From: JAVXTH01 sp036642795
Lineage (GTDB): Bacteria > Bacillota_I > Bacilli_A > Erysipelotrichales > Erysipelotrichaceae
Length of the DNA: 64,000 nucleotides
Assembly: GCA_036642795.1 (NCBI GenBank)
Contig: JAVXTH010000003.1
Coordinates: 47,773-111,772, forward strand
Direction: 5' to 3'
Numbering within the stretch: the stretch's first letter is position 1; every line of letters begins with the position of its first letter. The notes below the pieces were generated by a model that saw only the letters and a program-made list of their open reading frames with translations, ran no database searches and was not told the DNA's origin. Position numbers and translations under genes: made by a program. Of the stretch, positions 51,288-60,299 are shown in pieces.

Positions 51288-51575
51288 ATGAACACGCCAG
51301 AATTTAAAGAAAATTATCAAATAAAACTAGCGATTACTTTAAAAACAAATCAGCTAAAGCGTGAACAATTACCGTCGCTTACTTATCAATTTGTTGAAGC
51401 AACGTTATTTGGATATAAGTGGAAACATACTGAAAAACTTACGCTTCATCAAGCAATTGATGATATCTTTAATTTAACAATTGGGGAAGTGGTTGCTTAT
51501 TTATCAAATCAAGCAATTATTATGGGATCACAAATGCAATTTAATGATTTTAATGATCTACTTGGAGGAAATTAA
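51288..51575 (+). CDS. ComN-like post-transcriptional regulator
   Basis: A 95-residue protein. TYQFVEATLFGYKWKHTEKLTLHQAIDDIFNLTIGEVVAYLSNQAI matches the ComN (post_transc_reg) family, which in B. subtilis lies directly beside secDF and modulates comE mRNA via the 5'UTR. No com genes are visible, so its targets are unknown. ATG 51288 is eight bases from AAAGGA; ATG 51279 overlaps that SD. secDF begins three bases later. Confidence 0.75.
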   Translation: MNTPEFKENYQIKLAITLKTNQLKREQLPSLTYQFVEATLFGYKWKHTEKLTLHQAIDDIFNLTIGEVVAYLSNQAIIMGSQMQFNDFNDLLGGN

Positions 51576-51577
51576 GT

Positions 51578-53863
51578 ATGAAAAAGTCACGATTATATGT
51601 ATTCGGTGGCACAGTTGTCGCCTTATTCATTATTATTTCATGTTTTGCTAGCGATGTAGCAAATAACATGCGCCTTGGATTAGACTTACAAGGTGGTTTT
51701 GAAATAGTTTACCAAATTCAACCATTGAAAGCTGGCGATGCCATTCCAGATATGAGTGCTGTTGCTCAATCAATATCAAAACGTATTGATATTTTAGGAG
51801 TAAATGAACCAGATATTTCAGCGGAAGGCACGGATCGTGTTCGTGTTCAATTAGCTGGTGTTAAAGATATAACACAAGCAAGAAAAATTATTTCTTCAAG
51901 TGCAAATTTAACTTTTAGAGATGTAAATGATAAGTTATTAATGGATGCTACCGTATTGAAAAAAGGGGGAGCATCGTTAAGCTTTGATAATACAGGAAAA
52001 CCAAGTGTTTCATTAAAAATTCAAGATCAAGCTCGTTTTTATAATGTAACTTCTGAAGTTTCTAAAGCAGCAAGTGGCCAGAATTTAATGGTTACTTGGT
52101 TGGACTTTGATCCAGTAAGTGATTCTTATTTAGCGGAAACGCAAAAAGATCATCCAAAGTTTGTTTCTTCGGCAACCGTTTCACAAGGTATTAATGGAGA
52201 TGCGGTTATCAGTGGCAATTTCACAAAAGAAGAAGCAAAGCAAATGGCGGATTTAATTAATTCTGGTTCTTTACCATTTAAGATGAATGAAATGTATTCA
52301 AATGCAGTAACGGCTGATTATGGCGCAAATGCATTTTCTTCAACGATCTTTGCTGGTGCGGTTGGTATTGCATTGATCATGTTATTTATGATTCTTGTCT
52401 ATCGTCTACCTGGTCTTATTTCGGCAATTTCAATTGCTGTTTACGTATTTGTTGTATTCTTGATTTATAATACAATGGGTGGTGTCTTTACCTTATCTGG
52501 TATTGCTGCACTTGTATTAGGAGTAGGAATGGCCGTCGATTCAAGTATTATTACCTTTGAGCGAATAAAGGATTCCATGTATGCGGGTCGAAGTGTTAAG
52601 AGTGCTTTTTATGAAGGAAACAAGAAATCATTATTAACTATTTTTGATTCTCAACTTACAACCTTTATTTCCGCATTAATTCTATATATTTTCGGAACAG
52701 GTAGTGTTCGTGGCTTTGCGACGATGTTAATTGTTTCCGTTATTGCGACATTCTTATTAATTGTCTTTATTGTACGTTTCTTATTAGGCTTAATTATTGA
52801 AAGTGGAATTGTTGATCATCGCCGTGATTTATTCGCTGTCAAAGATAACCAAGTTCCAGATGTTTCAAAAGGTGAAAACCAATTCTATTTTGGCCCATTT
52901 AAAACATTTGATTTTGTTGGCAAAGCCAAATACTTTATCATGACATCACTTGTGATTCTTGTCTTAGCTTTAGGAAGTAGTTTAATTCAAACAGCTAGTG
53001 GCAATGGTCCATTCAATTTAGGTATTGACTTCACGAGTGGTACTAAAATTACGGTTCAAAGTGATACGAAGATTAATGAAACTAAACTTCGTGATATTTT
53101 CATTAAAAATGATTTAAAACCAAGTGCTGTTAAACTATCGGGTGATCAAAGTAATATCGCAAACGTCACAGTTAAAACAGCGATTAATGAAAAAGATATG
53201 GCTAAATTAAAGAAAGAATTAAAAGCTGTATATAAATACGATGTCAATGATAATGTAGTAACACCAGTCATTGGTCGTGAATTGATTAAAAATGCGGTTA
53301 TCATATCGCTATTAGCATGGATTGGTGTCTTAATTTATATTTCATTGCGCTTTAAATGGGACTATGCAATTAGTGGTATTGTAGCGCTTATTCATGATGT
53401 CTTTATTATCTTAGCGTTCTGTTCGATTTTCCGTTTGGAAATCAATACGGAAATCATTGCAGTTATGTTGGCAATTATTGGTTATTCTATCAATAACTCA
53501 ATTGTTGTATTTGATCGTATTCGAGAAACTTTGAAACGTCATACGAAGTATGAAATGACGCCGGAATTATATAAGAGGGTAGTGAACGATGCCTTACAAA
53601 ATACTTTAATTCGTTCCACTTTATCATCCTTTACAACTATTTTACCGGTTGTATGTTTACTACTTCTAGGTTCAGGTGCCATCTTTACCTTTAACCTTGC
53701 CTTGATTATTGGTCTAGTAGCGGGAACGGGTTCTTCCTTATTCATCGCATCTCAATTATGGTTATATATTCGTGTTCATCATAAAGAAAAACCAAAAAAA
53801 TTAAAGAGTTATAAAAAATTAGATGAAGTAACCGAAATGATTATTCCAGGTGTTAATGATTAA
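51578..53863 (+). CDS. secDF: Fused protein translocase subunit SecDF
   Basis: A 761-residue fusion of SecD and SecF. The SecD half has the D1 motif MRLGLDLQGGFEIVYQ (about 31-46), the P1 domain and the GVGMAVDSSIITFERIKD motif (about 314-331). The SecF half starts with PFNLGIDFTSGTKI (about 477-490) and ends with GYSINNSIVVFDRIRET (about 635-651). Both proton-relay motifs are intact. It pulls secreted proteins out of SecYEG using the proton motive force. Located with recJ, apt and rel as in Bacillus. Confidence 0.95.
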   Translation: MKKSRLYVFGGTVVALFIIISCFASDVANNMRLGLDLQGGFEIVYQIQPLKAGDAIPDMSAVAQSISKRIDILGVNEPDISAEGTDRVRVQLAGVKDITQARKIISSSANLTFRDVNDKLLMDATVLKKGGASLSFDNTGKPSVSLKIQDQARFYNVTSEVSKAASGQNLMVTWLDFDPVSDSYLAETQKDHPKFVSSATVSQGINGDAVISGNFTKEEAKQMADLINSGSLPFKMNEMYSNAVTADYGANAFSSTIFAGAVGIALIMLFMILVYRLPGLISAISIAVYVFVVFLIYNTMGGVFTLSGIAALVLGVGMAVDSSIITFERIKDSMYAGRSVKSAFYEGNKKSLLTIFDSQLTTFISALILYIFGTGSVRGFATMLIVSVIATFLLIVFIVRFLLGLIIESGIVDHRRDLFAVKDNQVPDVSKGENQFYFGPFKTFDFVGKAKYFIMTSLVILVLALGSSLIQTASGNGPFNLGIDFTSGTKITVQSDTKINETKLRDIFIKNDLKPSAVKLSGDQSNIANVTVKTAINEKDMAKLKKELKAVYKYDVNDNVVTPVIGRELIKNAVIISLLAWIGVLIYISLRFKWDYAISGIVALIHDVFIILAFCSIFRLEINTEIIAVMLAIIGYSINNSIVVFDRIRETLKRHTKYEMTPELYKRVVNDALQNTLIRSTLSSFTTILPVVCLLLLGSGAIFTFNLALIIGLVAGTGSSLFIASQLWLYIRVHHKEKPKKLKSYKKLDEVTEMIIPGVND

Positions 53864-53886
53864 ACTGCCAAAAGGCAGTTTTTTTA
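53862..53886 (+). terminator. Terminator of secDF
   Basis: AACTGCC-AAAA-GGCAGTT followed by a T run. Confidence 0.85.
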
Positions 53887-53972
53887 TTGTATTAAGGAGC
53901 AAATAAAAGCAAAATAAAGATTATCTTTACAAAACATGTTAAAATATATGTAAATTAGAAAGAAGGTTCAAC

Positions 53973-55574
53973 ATGATATATCAAAAGGGCGATGATACAA
54001 ATTATATAGAAATTATGAATCAGTATAATACTAGTGATTTAGTAGCTAAAGTATTAGCGAGTAAAGCATTAAGTGAGGATCAATTAAAACAAATATTTTC
54101 CTTACCAAAATTAAGTGATCCTTTTAAAGCAACTGGGGTAAAAGCAATTGTTGAGCGTTTAAAACAAGCGGTTGAGAATAAAGATAAAATACTTATTTGT
54201 GGGGATTATGATGCCGATGGTATTTGTGCTACGGCGATTATGGTAAAAGCATGCAAACAAATCGGTTTAACTTGTGGGTATTATATTCCAAATCGATTTA
54301 TGGAAGGTTATGGTTTAAATGAAAAAACAGTTCGACTTGCTAAGGAAAAAGATTATCAGATTCTATTAACCGTTGATAATGGTGTTAAATCAGTGAAAGC
54401 AGCAAAATTGTGTAGGGAATTAGGGATGGAAATCATCATCAGTGACCATCATAATTATGATGAGCTTCCAGAATGTGATTATTTCTTACATCCTTGCTTA
54501 ATGCCTTCCTTCTTTCAATCACTAAGTGGAGCAGGGGTTGCTTTGTTATTAAGTAGAGCTTTAATTGGTGAGGATTCAACGTCACTTATCTTAGCTGGGA
54601 TCGCTACGATTGGTGATGTTATGCCACTGTGGGATGAAAATCGCAACATTGTACGCTTAGCGATTCAATCCTTAAATGAAGGTAAATGTTTGCCAATTCA
54701 AATGTTAGATACTCATCAAGAGGAATGGAATGAAACCCGGATTGCATTTCAAATTGTTCCTAAATTAAATGCAACCGGAAGATTAAGTGATCTTGCTAAT
54801 GCAAATATGACCGTTCGATATTTGTTGAGTGATAAGGAAGATGAAATCATTAAATTTAGTAAACAAATGAATGAATTAAATGAACTACGTAAAATTAAAA
54901 CCGAAGAAATGAATCGTAAAGCTTATCCGCTTGTGAAAAGCGAATATCCTTTTCAAGTCATTTATGATGAAACCTTTCATGAAGGTCTAATCGGTATTGT
55001 TGCGGGTAAATTAAGTGAAAAATTAAATCGTCCGGTGATGGTATTAACACGCAAAGAAGATGAATTAAAAGGAAGTATCCGCTCACGTGGAGATTTAGAT
55101 TTAAGAACGTTTTTTGAACCTTGTCAGCATTTATTTAATGCCTATGGAGGTCATAAAAGCGCTGCTGGAATTAGTATTTCAATCGATCAATTTAAACCGC
55201 TTCGCCATTACATAAACGAAACAATGAAAGATATTTTCATTCAAGATGATACGGTAGCAGAATATATTTCAATTAATCTTTCTCAATTGGATGTTAATAA
55301 AGTAGCTTCCTTAAAACAAATTGCTCCCTTTGGTCAAGGTTTTCTTCCACCTTTATTCGCCATTCAGGCAAGTGATGATATGAATTTGAAAACAATGAGC
55401 CAAGGAAAGCATCTAAAGTGGGAAAATAATGAAATTGATTTATTATATTTTAACCAAGGAGAGCATTATAATGAGTGGAAAAGGAAACATAATTTTCGCT
55501 TTGTGGGAAGCTTGTCAATCAATCGTTTTGCCAATCGTGAAAAAATAAATATGATGGTACAGGATTTAATTTAA
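53973..55574 (+). CDS. recJ: Single-stranded-DNA-specific exonuclease RecJ
   Basis: A 533-residue DHH-family 5'-3' exonuclease. Motif I GDYDADGICATA (about 75-86), motif III DHHNYDELP (about 158-166) and GIATIGDVMPLW (about 209-220) provide metal ligands; DHHA1 motif YGGHKSAAGISI is near 390-401. It is close to the core RecJ length (E. coli 577); the roughly 250-residue C-terminal extension of B. subtilis RecJ is absent. AGAAGG SD. It is followed by apt. Confidence 0.92.
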   Translation: MIYQKGDDTNYIEIMNQYNTSDLVAKVLASKALSEDQLKQIFSLPKLSDPFKATGVKAIVERLKQAVENKDKILICGDYDADGICATAIMVKACKQIGLTCGYYIPNRFMEGYGLNEKTVRLAKEKDYQILLTVDNGVKSVKAAKLCRELGMEIIISDHHNYDELPECDYFLHPCLMPSFFQSLSGAGVALLLSRALIGEDSTSLILAGIATIGDVMPLWDENRNIVRLAIQSLNEGKCLPIQMLDTHQEEWNETRIAFQIVPKLNATGRLSDLANANMTVRYLLSDKEDEIIKFSKQMNELNELRKIKTEEMNRKAYPLVKSEYPFQVIYDETFHEGLIGIVAGKLSEKLNRPVMVLTRKEDELKGSIRSRGDLDLRTFFEPCQHLFNAYGGHKSAAGISISIDQFKPLRHYINETMKDIFIQDDTVAEYISINLSQLDVNKVASLKQIAPFGQGFLPPLFAIQASDDMNLKTMSQGKHLKWENNEIDLLYFNQGEHYNEWKRKHNFRFVGSLSINRFANREKINMMVQDLI

Positions 55575-55599
55575 AAATAATGCAATTTGCTTGTAATTT

Positions 55600-55608
55600 T
55601 GCTATAAT
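55600..55608 (+). promoter_or_regulatory. Extended -10 promoter of apt
   Basis: TGCTATAAT, 27 bases before the apt start. It is the third copy of this nonamer in the window. Confidence 0.55.
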
Positions 55609-55635
55609 GAAACTATGTTTGAGGAGGTTTTTACA

Positions 55636-56157
55636 ATGGATTTATCAAAAAATATTGCTAGTATTCCAGGGTTTCCCAAAGAAGGTATTATATTTCGTGA
55701 TATTACTCCTTTGATGGGAGATGGCGCAGCGTTTCATGAAGCCTGTGCACAGTTAATTGAATTCGCAAAAGAAGTAAAGGCAGAAGTGATTGTAGGACCT
55801 GAAAGTCGTGGTTTTATTTTTGGCTGTCCGGTTGCTTATGAAATGGGAATTGGTTTTATCCCGGTTAGAAAACCAGGAAAACTACCAAGAGAAACGGTTT
55901 CAATCGCTTATGATTTAGAATATGGAAGTAATGAACTTCATATGCATGTCGATGGTATTAAAAAAGGTCAAAAAGTTTTAATTATCGATGATTTGCTAGC
56001 TACTGGTGGTACCGTAAAAGCAACCAAAGAAATCGTTGAACAATTAGGTGGTATCGTTGTAGGTTGTGCCTTTTTAATTGAATTAGTGGATTTAAAAGGA
56101 AGAGCATTATTAAAAGATACAAAAGTGAAAACAATCTTAAGTTACGAAGGCGAATAA
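55636..56157 (+). CDS. apt: Adenine phosphoribosyltransferase
   Basis: A 173-residue enzyme that salvages adenine to AMP using PRPP. Signature blocks are IASIPGFPKEGIIFRDITPLM (7-27), GPESRGFIFG (about 55-64), PVRKPGKLPRE and the PRPP-binding VLIIDDLLATGGTVKA (about 115-130). ATG 55636 with GAGGAGG nine bases upstream is chosen over ATG 55615, which precedes that SD. It is upstream of rel as in B. subtilis. Confidence 0.95.
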   Translation: MDLSKNIASIPGFPKEGIIFRDITPLMGDGAAFHEACAQLIEFAKEVKAEVIVGPESRGFIFGCPVAYEMGIGFIPVRKPGKLPRETVSIAYDLEYGSNELHMHVDGIKKGQKVLIIDDLLATGGTVKATKEIVEQLGGIVVGCAFLIELVDLKGRALLKDTKVKTILSYEGE

Positions 56158-56162
56158 CAGCG

Positions 56163-56182
56163 AAGGGCAATTGCCCTTTTCT
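56163..56182 (+). terminator. Perfect palindrome between apt and rel
   Basis: AAGGGCAATTGCCCTT with a short T run. It has almost no loop, so at most a weak terminator or attenuator ahead of rel. Confidence 0.35.
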
Positions 56183-56199
56183 TGAAATAAGGTGAAAAA

Positions 56200-58401
56200 G
56201 TGGAAGCAAAGACAATCGCTACGTTTGAAGAACTTCTGGATGAAGTCAAACAGTATATTCATAAAGAAGAAAACATCGATCTGATTACCAGAGCGTATCT
56301 TTGTGCTGAAAAAAATCACCAAGGCCAATTTAGACGCAGTGGAGAGCCTTATACAATTCATGTTCTACAAGTTGGATATATCTTAGCTCAGCTTAGGACA
56401 GGCCCTAAAACAATCGCTGCAGGCTTGTTACACGATACCATTGAAGATTGCGATATTGGTAAAGATGATATCATTGAAATGTTTGGTGATGAAGTTTATC
56501 AATTAGTAGAAGCAGTCACAAAGATTGGTAATCTTAAATTTAAAGATGAAAAAGAATACTTAGCGGCAAATCATCGTAAAATATTTATCGCAATGGCGAA
56601 AGATGTACGAGTAATTTTAATTAAATTAGTTGATCGTTTGCATAATATGCGAACACTTCAATTTATGCCAATTGAAAAGCAACGTAAAATTGCAAATGAA
56701 ACGTTAGAAGTTTATGCACCAATCGCACATCGATTAGGTATTAGTGAAATTAAGAATGAATTAGAAGATTTATGTTTCCAATATTTAGAAAAAGATAAAT
56801 ACTATGAAATTGCGAAATTAGTAGAGAGAAGAAAAGCCGAACGTGATTCGCAAATTCAAGATATGATGAAAGAGATTTCCGCTTTATTAGTTGATAATCA
56901 TATTCATTTTAGAATCTTTGGAAGATCAAAGCATTTATATAGTATTTATAAGAAAATGGTTAAAAAGCAAAAACGTTTTGAAGAAATATTAGATTTATTA
57001 GCAATTCGTATTGTTACCGATAATGAAACCGCATGTTATGAAATATTAGGATATATTCATGCGACGTATCGGCCGATTCCGGGACGATTTAAAGATTATA
57101 TCGCTATGCCTAAAATGAACATGTATCAATCTTTACATACGACGATTGTGGCAGATGAAGGAAATATTTTTGAAGTTCAAATTCGAACCGAAGAAATGGA
57201 TGAAATAGCGGAACAAGGAATTGCTGCGCATTGGCGTTATAAAGAAAACATTAATGGTGGTCGTGAATTTCATCAAAGAGAAATTGAAGAACAGTTGCAT
57301 TGGTTTAAAGATTTTTCACTTATGAGTGATGAAACAAACGATGATGCCATGGAATATATGAATTTGATGCAAAAAGATATTTTTGAGGCAAATGTTTATG
57401 TTATGTCACCAAAAGGTAGAGTAATTGCTTTACCAAATGGTGCAACACCGATTGATTTTGCTTATCGAATTCATACGGAAATTGGACATCATATGGTTGG
57501 AGCAACGATCAATGGAGTATTGGTACCGTTGAATACGCCACTTAAAACCGGTGATGTAGTCGCAATCAGAACAAACAATCAATCAGCAGGACCAAGTGAA
57601 GACTGGTTAAAGATCGTGAAATCGCCGCATGCGAAAAATAAAATTCGAGCGTTCTTTATGAAAGAAGAAAACGAGCGAAGAAACGATGGCATTAAAAAAG
57701 GCGAAGATATGTTAAGAGATGAATTAATTCGTCGTAAACAAGATGTAAGTTTAATGGAAGGAAAACGCATTGATAGCATTGCTTCTTCTTTAAGCTTTGC
57801 AAGTGCAAATGATATTTTATATGCATTAGGTAGTAAAGTTGTATCCGTTCAATCGGTAGTGGAACGTTTGGTAAAACATAAAACTTTTAATAATTTAGAT
57901 AATGAAAATTTATTGAAGATGTTTAATCGACAAGAGACACGAAAAAAAGTTCCAAGTAAATCGGGAATTAGAGTACCAGGCGTGGATACGATGAAAATCA
58001 CCCTAGCTGCTTGTTGTTCACCAGTTCCAGGTGATGATATTGTTGGTTATATTCAAACCGGACAAGGGGTAAAAGTTCATCGCACAGATTGTCCTAATAT
58101 TATGAAAGAAAAAGCTCATTTAATAAATGTTGAATGGGATGATGAATTAGAAGAAAAGAATTATGAAGTTCAATTAATTCTTAATTCAAATGATCGTAAT
58201 TTTCTTTTATCGGATATTGTCACAATCGTATCTCAATGCAAAGCTGGTTTAAACCATGTTGATAGTAAAGTTAATGAAGATAAATTAACGGCAACGACAA
58301 AAATGACGGTTGTGGTAAAAGATGCTGAACATTTAAGAACATTAATCGCAAACCTTCGTAAAATTGATAGTGTTGTTGATGTTTCAAGAATTATATTATA
58401 A
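56200..58401 (+). CDS. rel: Bifunctional (p)ppGpp synthetase/hydrolase Rel
   Basis: A 733-residue RSH protein of full length. The hydrolase HD is intact (GLLHDTIEDC, H78/D79, plus HN in LVDRLHNMRTL). The synthetase loop reads RFKDYIAMPKMNMYQSLHTTI, the RxKD form typical of bifunctional enzymes rather than the acidic form of RelA. TGS (VYVMSPKGRVIALPNGATPIDFAY, about 390-413), the zinc-finger region with ACCSPVPGDDI and DCPN, and the C-terminal ACT/RRM follow. GTG 56200 is the start (AAGGTG SD). It should set ppGpp during starvation, the same signal sensed by the T-box leaders. Confidence 0.95.
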   Translation: MEAKTIATFEELLDEVKQYIHKEENIDLITRAYLCAEKNHQGQFRRSGEPYTIHVLQVGYILAQLRTGPKTIAAGLLHDTIEDCDIGKDDIIEMFGDEVYQLVEAVTKIGNLKFKDEKEYLAANHRKIFIAMAKDVRVILIKLVDRLHNMRTLQFMPIEKQRKIANETLEVYAPIAHRLGISEIKNELEDLCFQYLEKDKYYEIAKLVERRKAERDSQIQDMMKEISALLVDNHIHFRIFGRSKHLYSIYKKMVKKQKRFEEILDLLAIRIVTDNETACYEILGYIHATYRPIPGRFKDYIAMPKMNMYQSLHTTIVADEGNIFEVQIRTEEMDEIAEQGIAAHWRYKENINGGREFHQREIEEQLHWFKDFSLMSDETNDDAMEYMNLMQKDIFEANVYVMSPKGRVIALPNGATPIDFAYRIHTEIGHHMVGATINGVLVPLNTPLKTGDVVAIRTNNQSAGPSEDWLKIVKSPHAKNKIRAFFMKEENERRNDGIKKGEDMLRDELIRRKQDVSLMEGKRIDSIASSLSFASANDILYALGSKVVSVQSVVERLVKHKTFNNLDNENLLKMFNRQETRKKVPSKSGIRVPGVDTMKITLAACCSPVPGDDIVGYIQTGQGVKVHRTDCPNIMKEKAHLINVEWDDELEEKNYEVQLILNSNDRNFLLSDIVTIVSQCKAGLNHVDSKVNEDKLTATTKMTVVVKDAEHLRTLIANLRKIDSVVDVSRIIL

Positions 58402-58403
58402 GC

Positions 58404-58433
58404 GAGGAGTATCGATTCTATGCTCCTTTTTTT
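58404..58433 (+). terminator. Terminator of rel
   Basis: AGGAGTAT/ATGCTCCT (one G-U) followed by a T run. Confidence 0.75.
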
Positions 58434-58435
58434 GT

Positions 58436-58464
58436 TTGACAAATAGGTAAAACACAGGTAAACT
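58436..58464 (+). promoter_or_regulatory. Promoter of the hisS-aspS T-box leader
   Basis: TTGACA (58436-58441), 17 bases, TAAACT (58459-58464). Confidence 0.7.
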
Positions 58465-58470
58465 ATAAGT

Positions 58471-58691
58471 AATCTGTTGATCAAGAATTGTTTATTGAAG
58501 CTTATTAAAGAGAAAAGGGGATTTGGTGAGAGCCCTTAGGTAAGAAACAATAAATGAGACACTTGTAAGGAATGCTTAGGAAATGAAGCATCGAATTCAT
58601 CTGCGTTAGTGATGTTGAGGGGCATATCATTTATGATATGAACTAAGGTGGTACCGCGCATATTGCGTCCTTAGATAAGGATGCTTTTTTT
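58471..58691 (+). promoter_or_regulatory. T-box riboswitch with overlapping GAC/CAC specifier (hisS-aspS)
   Basis: The T-box AACTAAGGTGGTACCGCG is at 58641-58658, followed by terminator GCGTCCTT-AGAT-AAGGATGC and T7 (58665-58691). In stem I, CAAG (58482-58485) pairs with CTTG (58562-58565) and TTGTTT (58488-58493) with AAACAA (58545-58550). The 3' specifier loop reads TAAATGAGACA. In the register used by the leuS leader the codon is GAC (58558-58560, Asp); shifted by two it is CAC (58560-58562, His). The natural downstream genes are hisS and aspS, now separated from this leader by an IS110-family element. Confidence 0.9.
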
Positions 58692-58702
58692 ATCGTTTAA
58701 AG
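58692..58702 (+). other. Left half of the interrupted hisS leader and IS target core
   Basis: ATCGTTTAAAG. The final AG (58701-58702) is the target core dinucleotide, repeated at 60542-60543. Joined to GAGGATAATTT at 60544 it restores an AAAGGAGG SD before hisS. Confidence 0.75.
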
Positions 58703-58715
58703 ACAAACTATTAGA

Positions 58716-58721
58716 TGTCAA
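58716..58721 (-). promoter_or_regulatory. -35 half of the circle-junction promoter
   Basis: TTGACA pointing outward, 13 bases before the CT core. See the -10 half at 60534-60539. Confidence 0.7.
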
Positions 58722-58902
58722 TAAGTAACTTTAAATTTATGAAAAATAGTTAATCTTCTCAAAATCAAGAGTGTTTATCTTGATATAGAGGTGAATCCTC
58801 TATAAAAACTTCATCATGTATCTTTAAAAGGGTACTTTGAAAACAACTTTTTTGGATATTTTCAAAAAAGCTTGTGAAATTGAAGAAAATAGCCTGAATT
58901 AG

Positions 58903-60258
58903 CTACTCTATGTAGAGTTTGGAAGTACTGCGATAAACAAATTCGTGTACCTCACCAAGTGCATCTTCAAAAAGGTATTTCTTCTTCCGTGTTGTTGCCA
59001 AGAAGTCTGTCTCGGCGTTGTGGAAAAACTCATTTTGGGTTACTTCCGGCAGTTTCGCTAAATCGCGATATTTGATTACGTAGATTGAATCATTTCTCAT
59101 GATGGAGAACAAAATTGCACACAGTTTATTCGCTACAGCATTCACCGCTAAGGTATGCTTCTTACGATCACCATTCTTTTTGCGAATGAAATAATCTTTC
59201 AAAACAGGATTATTCCTTCTGGCAAATTCGGCAACCATGTATAAAGCATGCCTTAGTTCGCTAGAGCCTTTCTTGGATAGTTTTCCACGTTTGTTTACAG
59301 AATTACCTGATTCCGAGTTATATCCAAACAAACCAGCAAAGGAAACGATTTGCGAGGCTTTATGGAATCTTGATAAATCACCTAGTTCTGCAATGATTGT
59401 GGCAGCAGTCGATTTGCCACAGCCAGTGAAAGACAACAAAATTCTGTAGGCAGGAAAATCCAAGGCTTTCGTATCAATCAAATGATCAAGTTCATGAATC
59501 TGAGTTTCAAGATAATGAACAGAATCCATTAAGCTGAGAATGTGAAACTTTTCTTCCTCAGAAATTAAAGTTCTGACGGCGATAGAGTTTCTAGCAGCCT
59601 CAATCAGTTCTATCATCTTTTCCTCACCATAACGATTCTTAGATGCTAGTTTTATGAGATTTAGTAATTTCTCTTGATCAGCATTTATGATAGAATAAGG
59701 TGTGGAATATGATGAAAAGATAGCTTTCATAGTAGCAAAGCCAGTTTTGAAAACATTGAGCAAATCAGGGAAATAAACGTTTATCCGTGCAAGGAATCGA
59801 TTCTTCTCCTGAGTCAAGGTTTTCTTCAAACAAGTGTTTCTACGAGTAAGTGATTTCAATTCAGCATATTCCTTTTTCTGTGAAGAAACAGGTTTCGCCT
59901 CACCTCTAACAAGAATTTCTGTAATACATTTGGCATCCAACTTATCAGTTTTTGGAAGTCCTAAGTAATCACGATATTTCTTAACCGAATCAGGGCGGAT
60001 CATAATGATATTGAAACCATCCATTTTAAGACGCTCGTAGAGATTATCACCATAGATACCAGTCACTTCTAAACCAATGAAAATCTGGGATTTATCGGTA
60101 GAAAATGTAGTTAGTTTATCAACAAACTTTTGATATCCAGGTAACGTGTTATTAAAAGTAAACTTCTTGATCAGGATCTTTGAATCTTTGTCCATGATAC
60201 AACAATCATGTTTCATCATGGCAACATCGATTCCAACAAACAATGAATAATGGTTCAT
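58903..60258 (-). CDS. IS110-family transposase (DEDD recombinase)
   Basis: A 451-residue transposase. The RuvC-like N-domain has LFVGIDVAMMKHDCCI (Asp11), GLEVTGIYG (Glu) and LPKTDKLDAKCI (two Asp), making the DEDD set. The middle is a coiled-coil (about 130-270) and the C-terminal Transposase_20 domain has RILLSFTGCGKSTAATIIAELGD, FAGLFGYNSESGNSVNKRGKLSKKGSSELRHALYMVA with the serine-glycine site. ATG 60258 is chosen because GAAAGGAAG is eight bases upstream; a further in-frame start at 60294 has none. The chain is uninterrupted and all catalytic residues are present, so the element looks active. It is transcribed opposite to hisS. Confidence 0.93.
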   Translation of the reverse strand: MNHYSLFVGIDVAMMKHDCCIMDKDSKILIKKFTFNNTLPGYQKFVDKLTTFSTDKSQIFIGLEVTGIYGDNLYERLKMDGFNIIMIRPDSVKKYRDYLGLPKTDKLDAKCITEILVRGEAKPVSSQKKEYAELKSLTRRNTCLKKTLTQEKNRFLARINVYFPDLLNVFKTGFATMKAIFSSYSTPYSIINADQEKLLNLIKLASKNRYGEEKMIELIEAARNSIAVRTLISEEEKFHILSLMDSVHYLETQIHELDHLIDTKALDFPAYRILLSFTGCGKSTAATIIAELGDLSRFHKASQIVSFAGLFGYNSESGNSVNKRGKLSKKGSSELRHALYMVAEFARRNNPVLKDYFIRKKNGDRKKHTLAVNAVANKLCAILFSIMRNDSIYVIKYRDLAKLPEVTQNEFFHNAETDFLATTRKKKYLFEDALGEVHEFVYRSTSKLYIE

Positions 60259-60299
60259 ATAAATCTTCCTTTCGTAATCAGTTCTGGATTGCACCTCTA

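Noticed and set aside
51082..51291. 69-codon plus-strand reading frame between the flippase and comN-like genes
   Set aside because: It has no SD, overlaps the flippase start on the other strand, shows no family resemblance and has the composition of intergenic DNA.
53973..55574. RecJ truncated by mutation
   Set aside because: All catalytic DHH and DHHA1 motifs are present; only the C-terminal extension specific to some Bacilli is absent, so it is a short natural form.
58692..58702. Alternative IS boundary at CG (58694-58695 and 60540-60541)
   Set aside because: It would give a 22-base promoter spacer in the circle and leave the reconstructed SD as CGAGGAGG only two bases after the terminator; the AG/CT boundary explains more.
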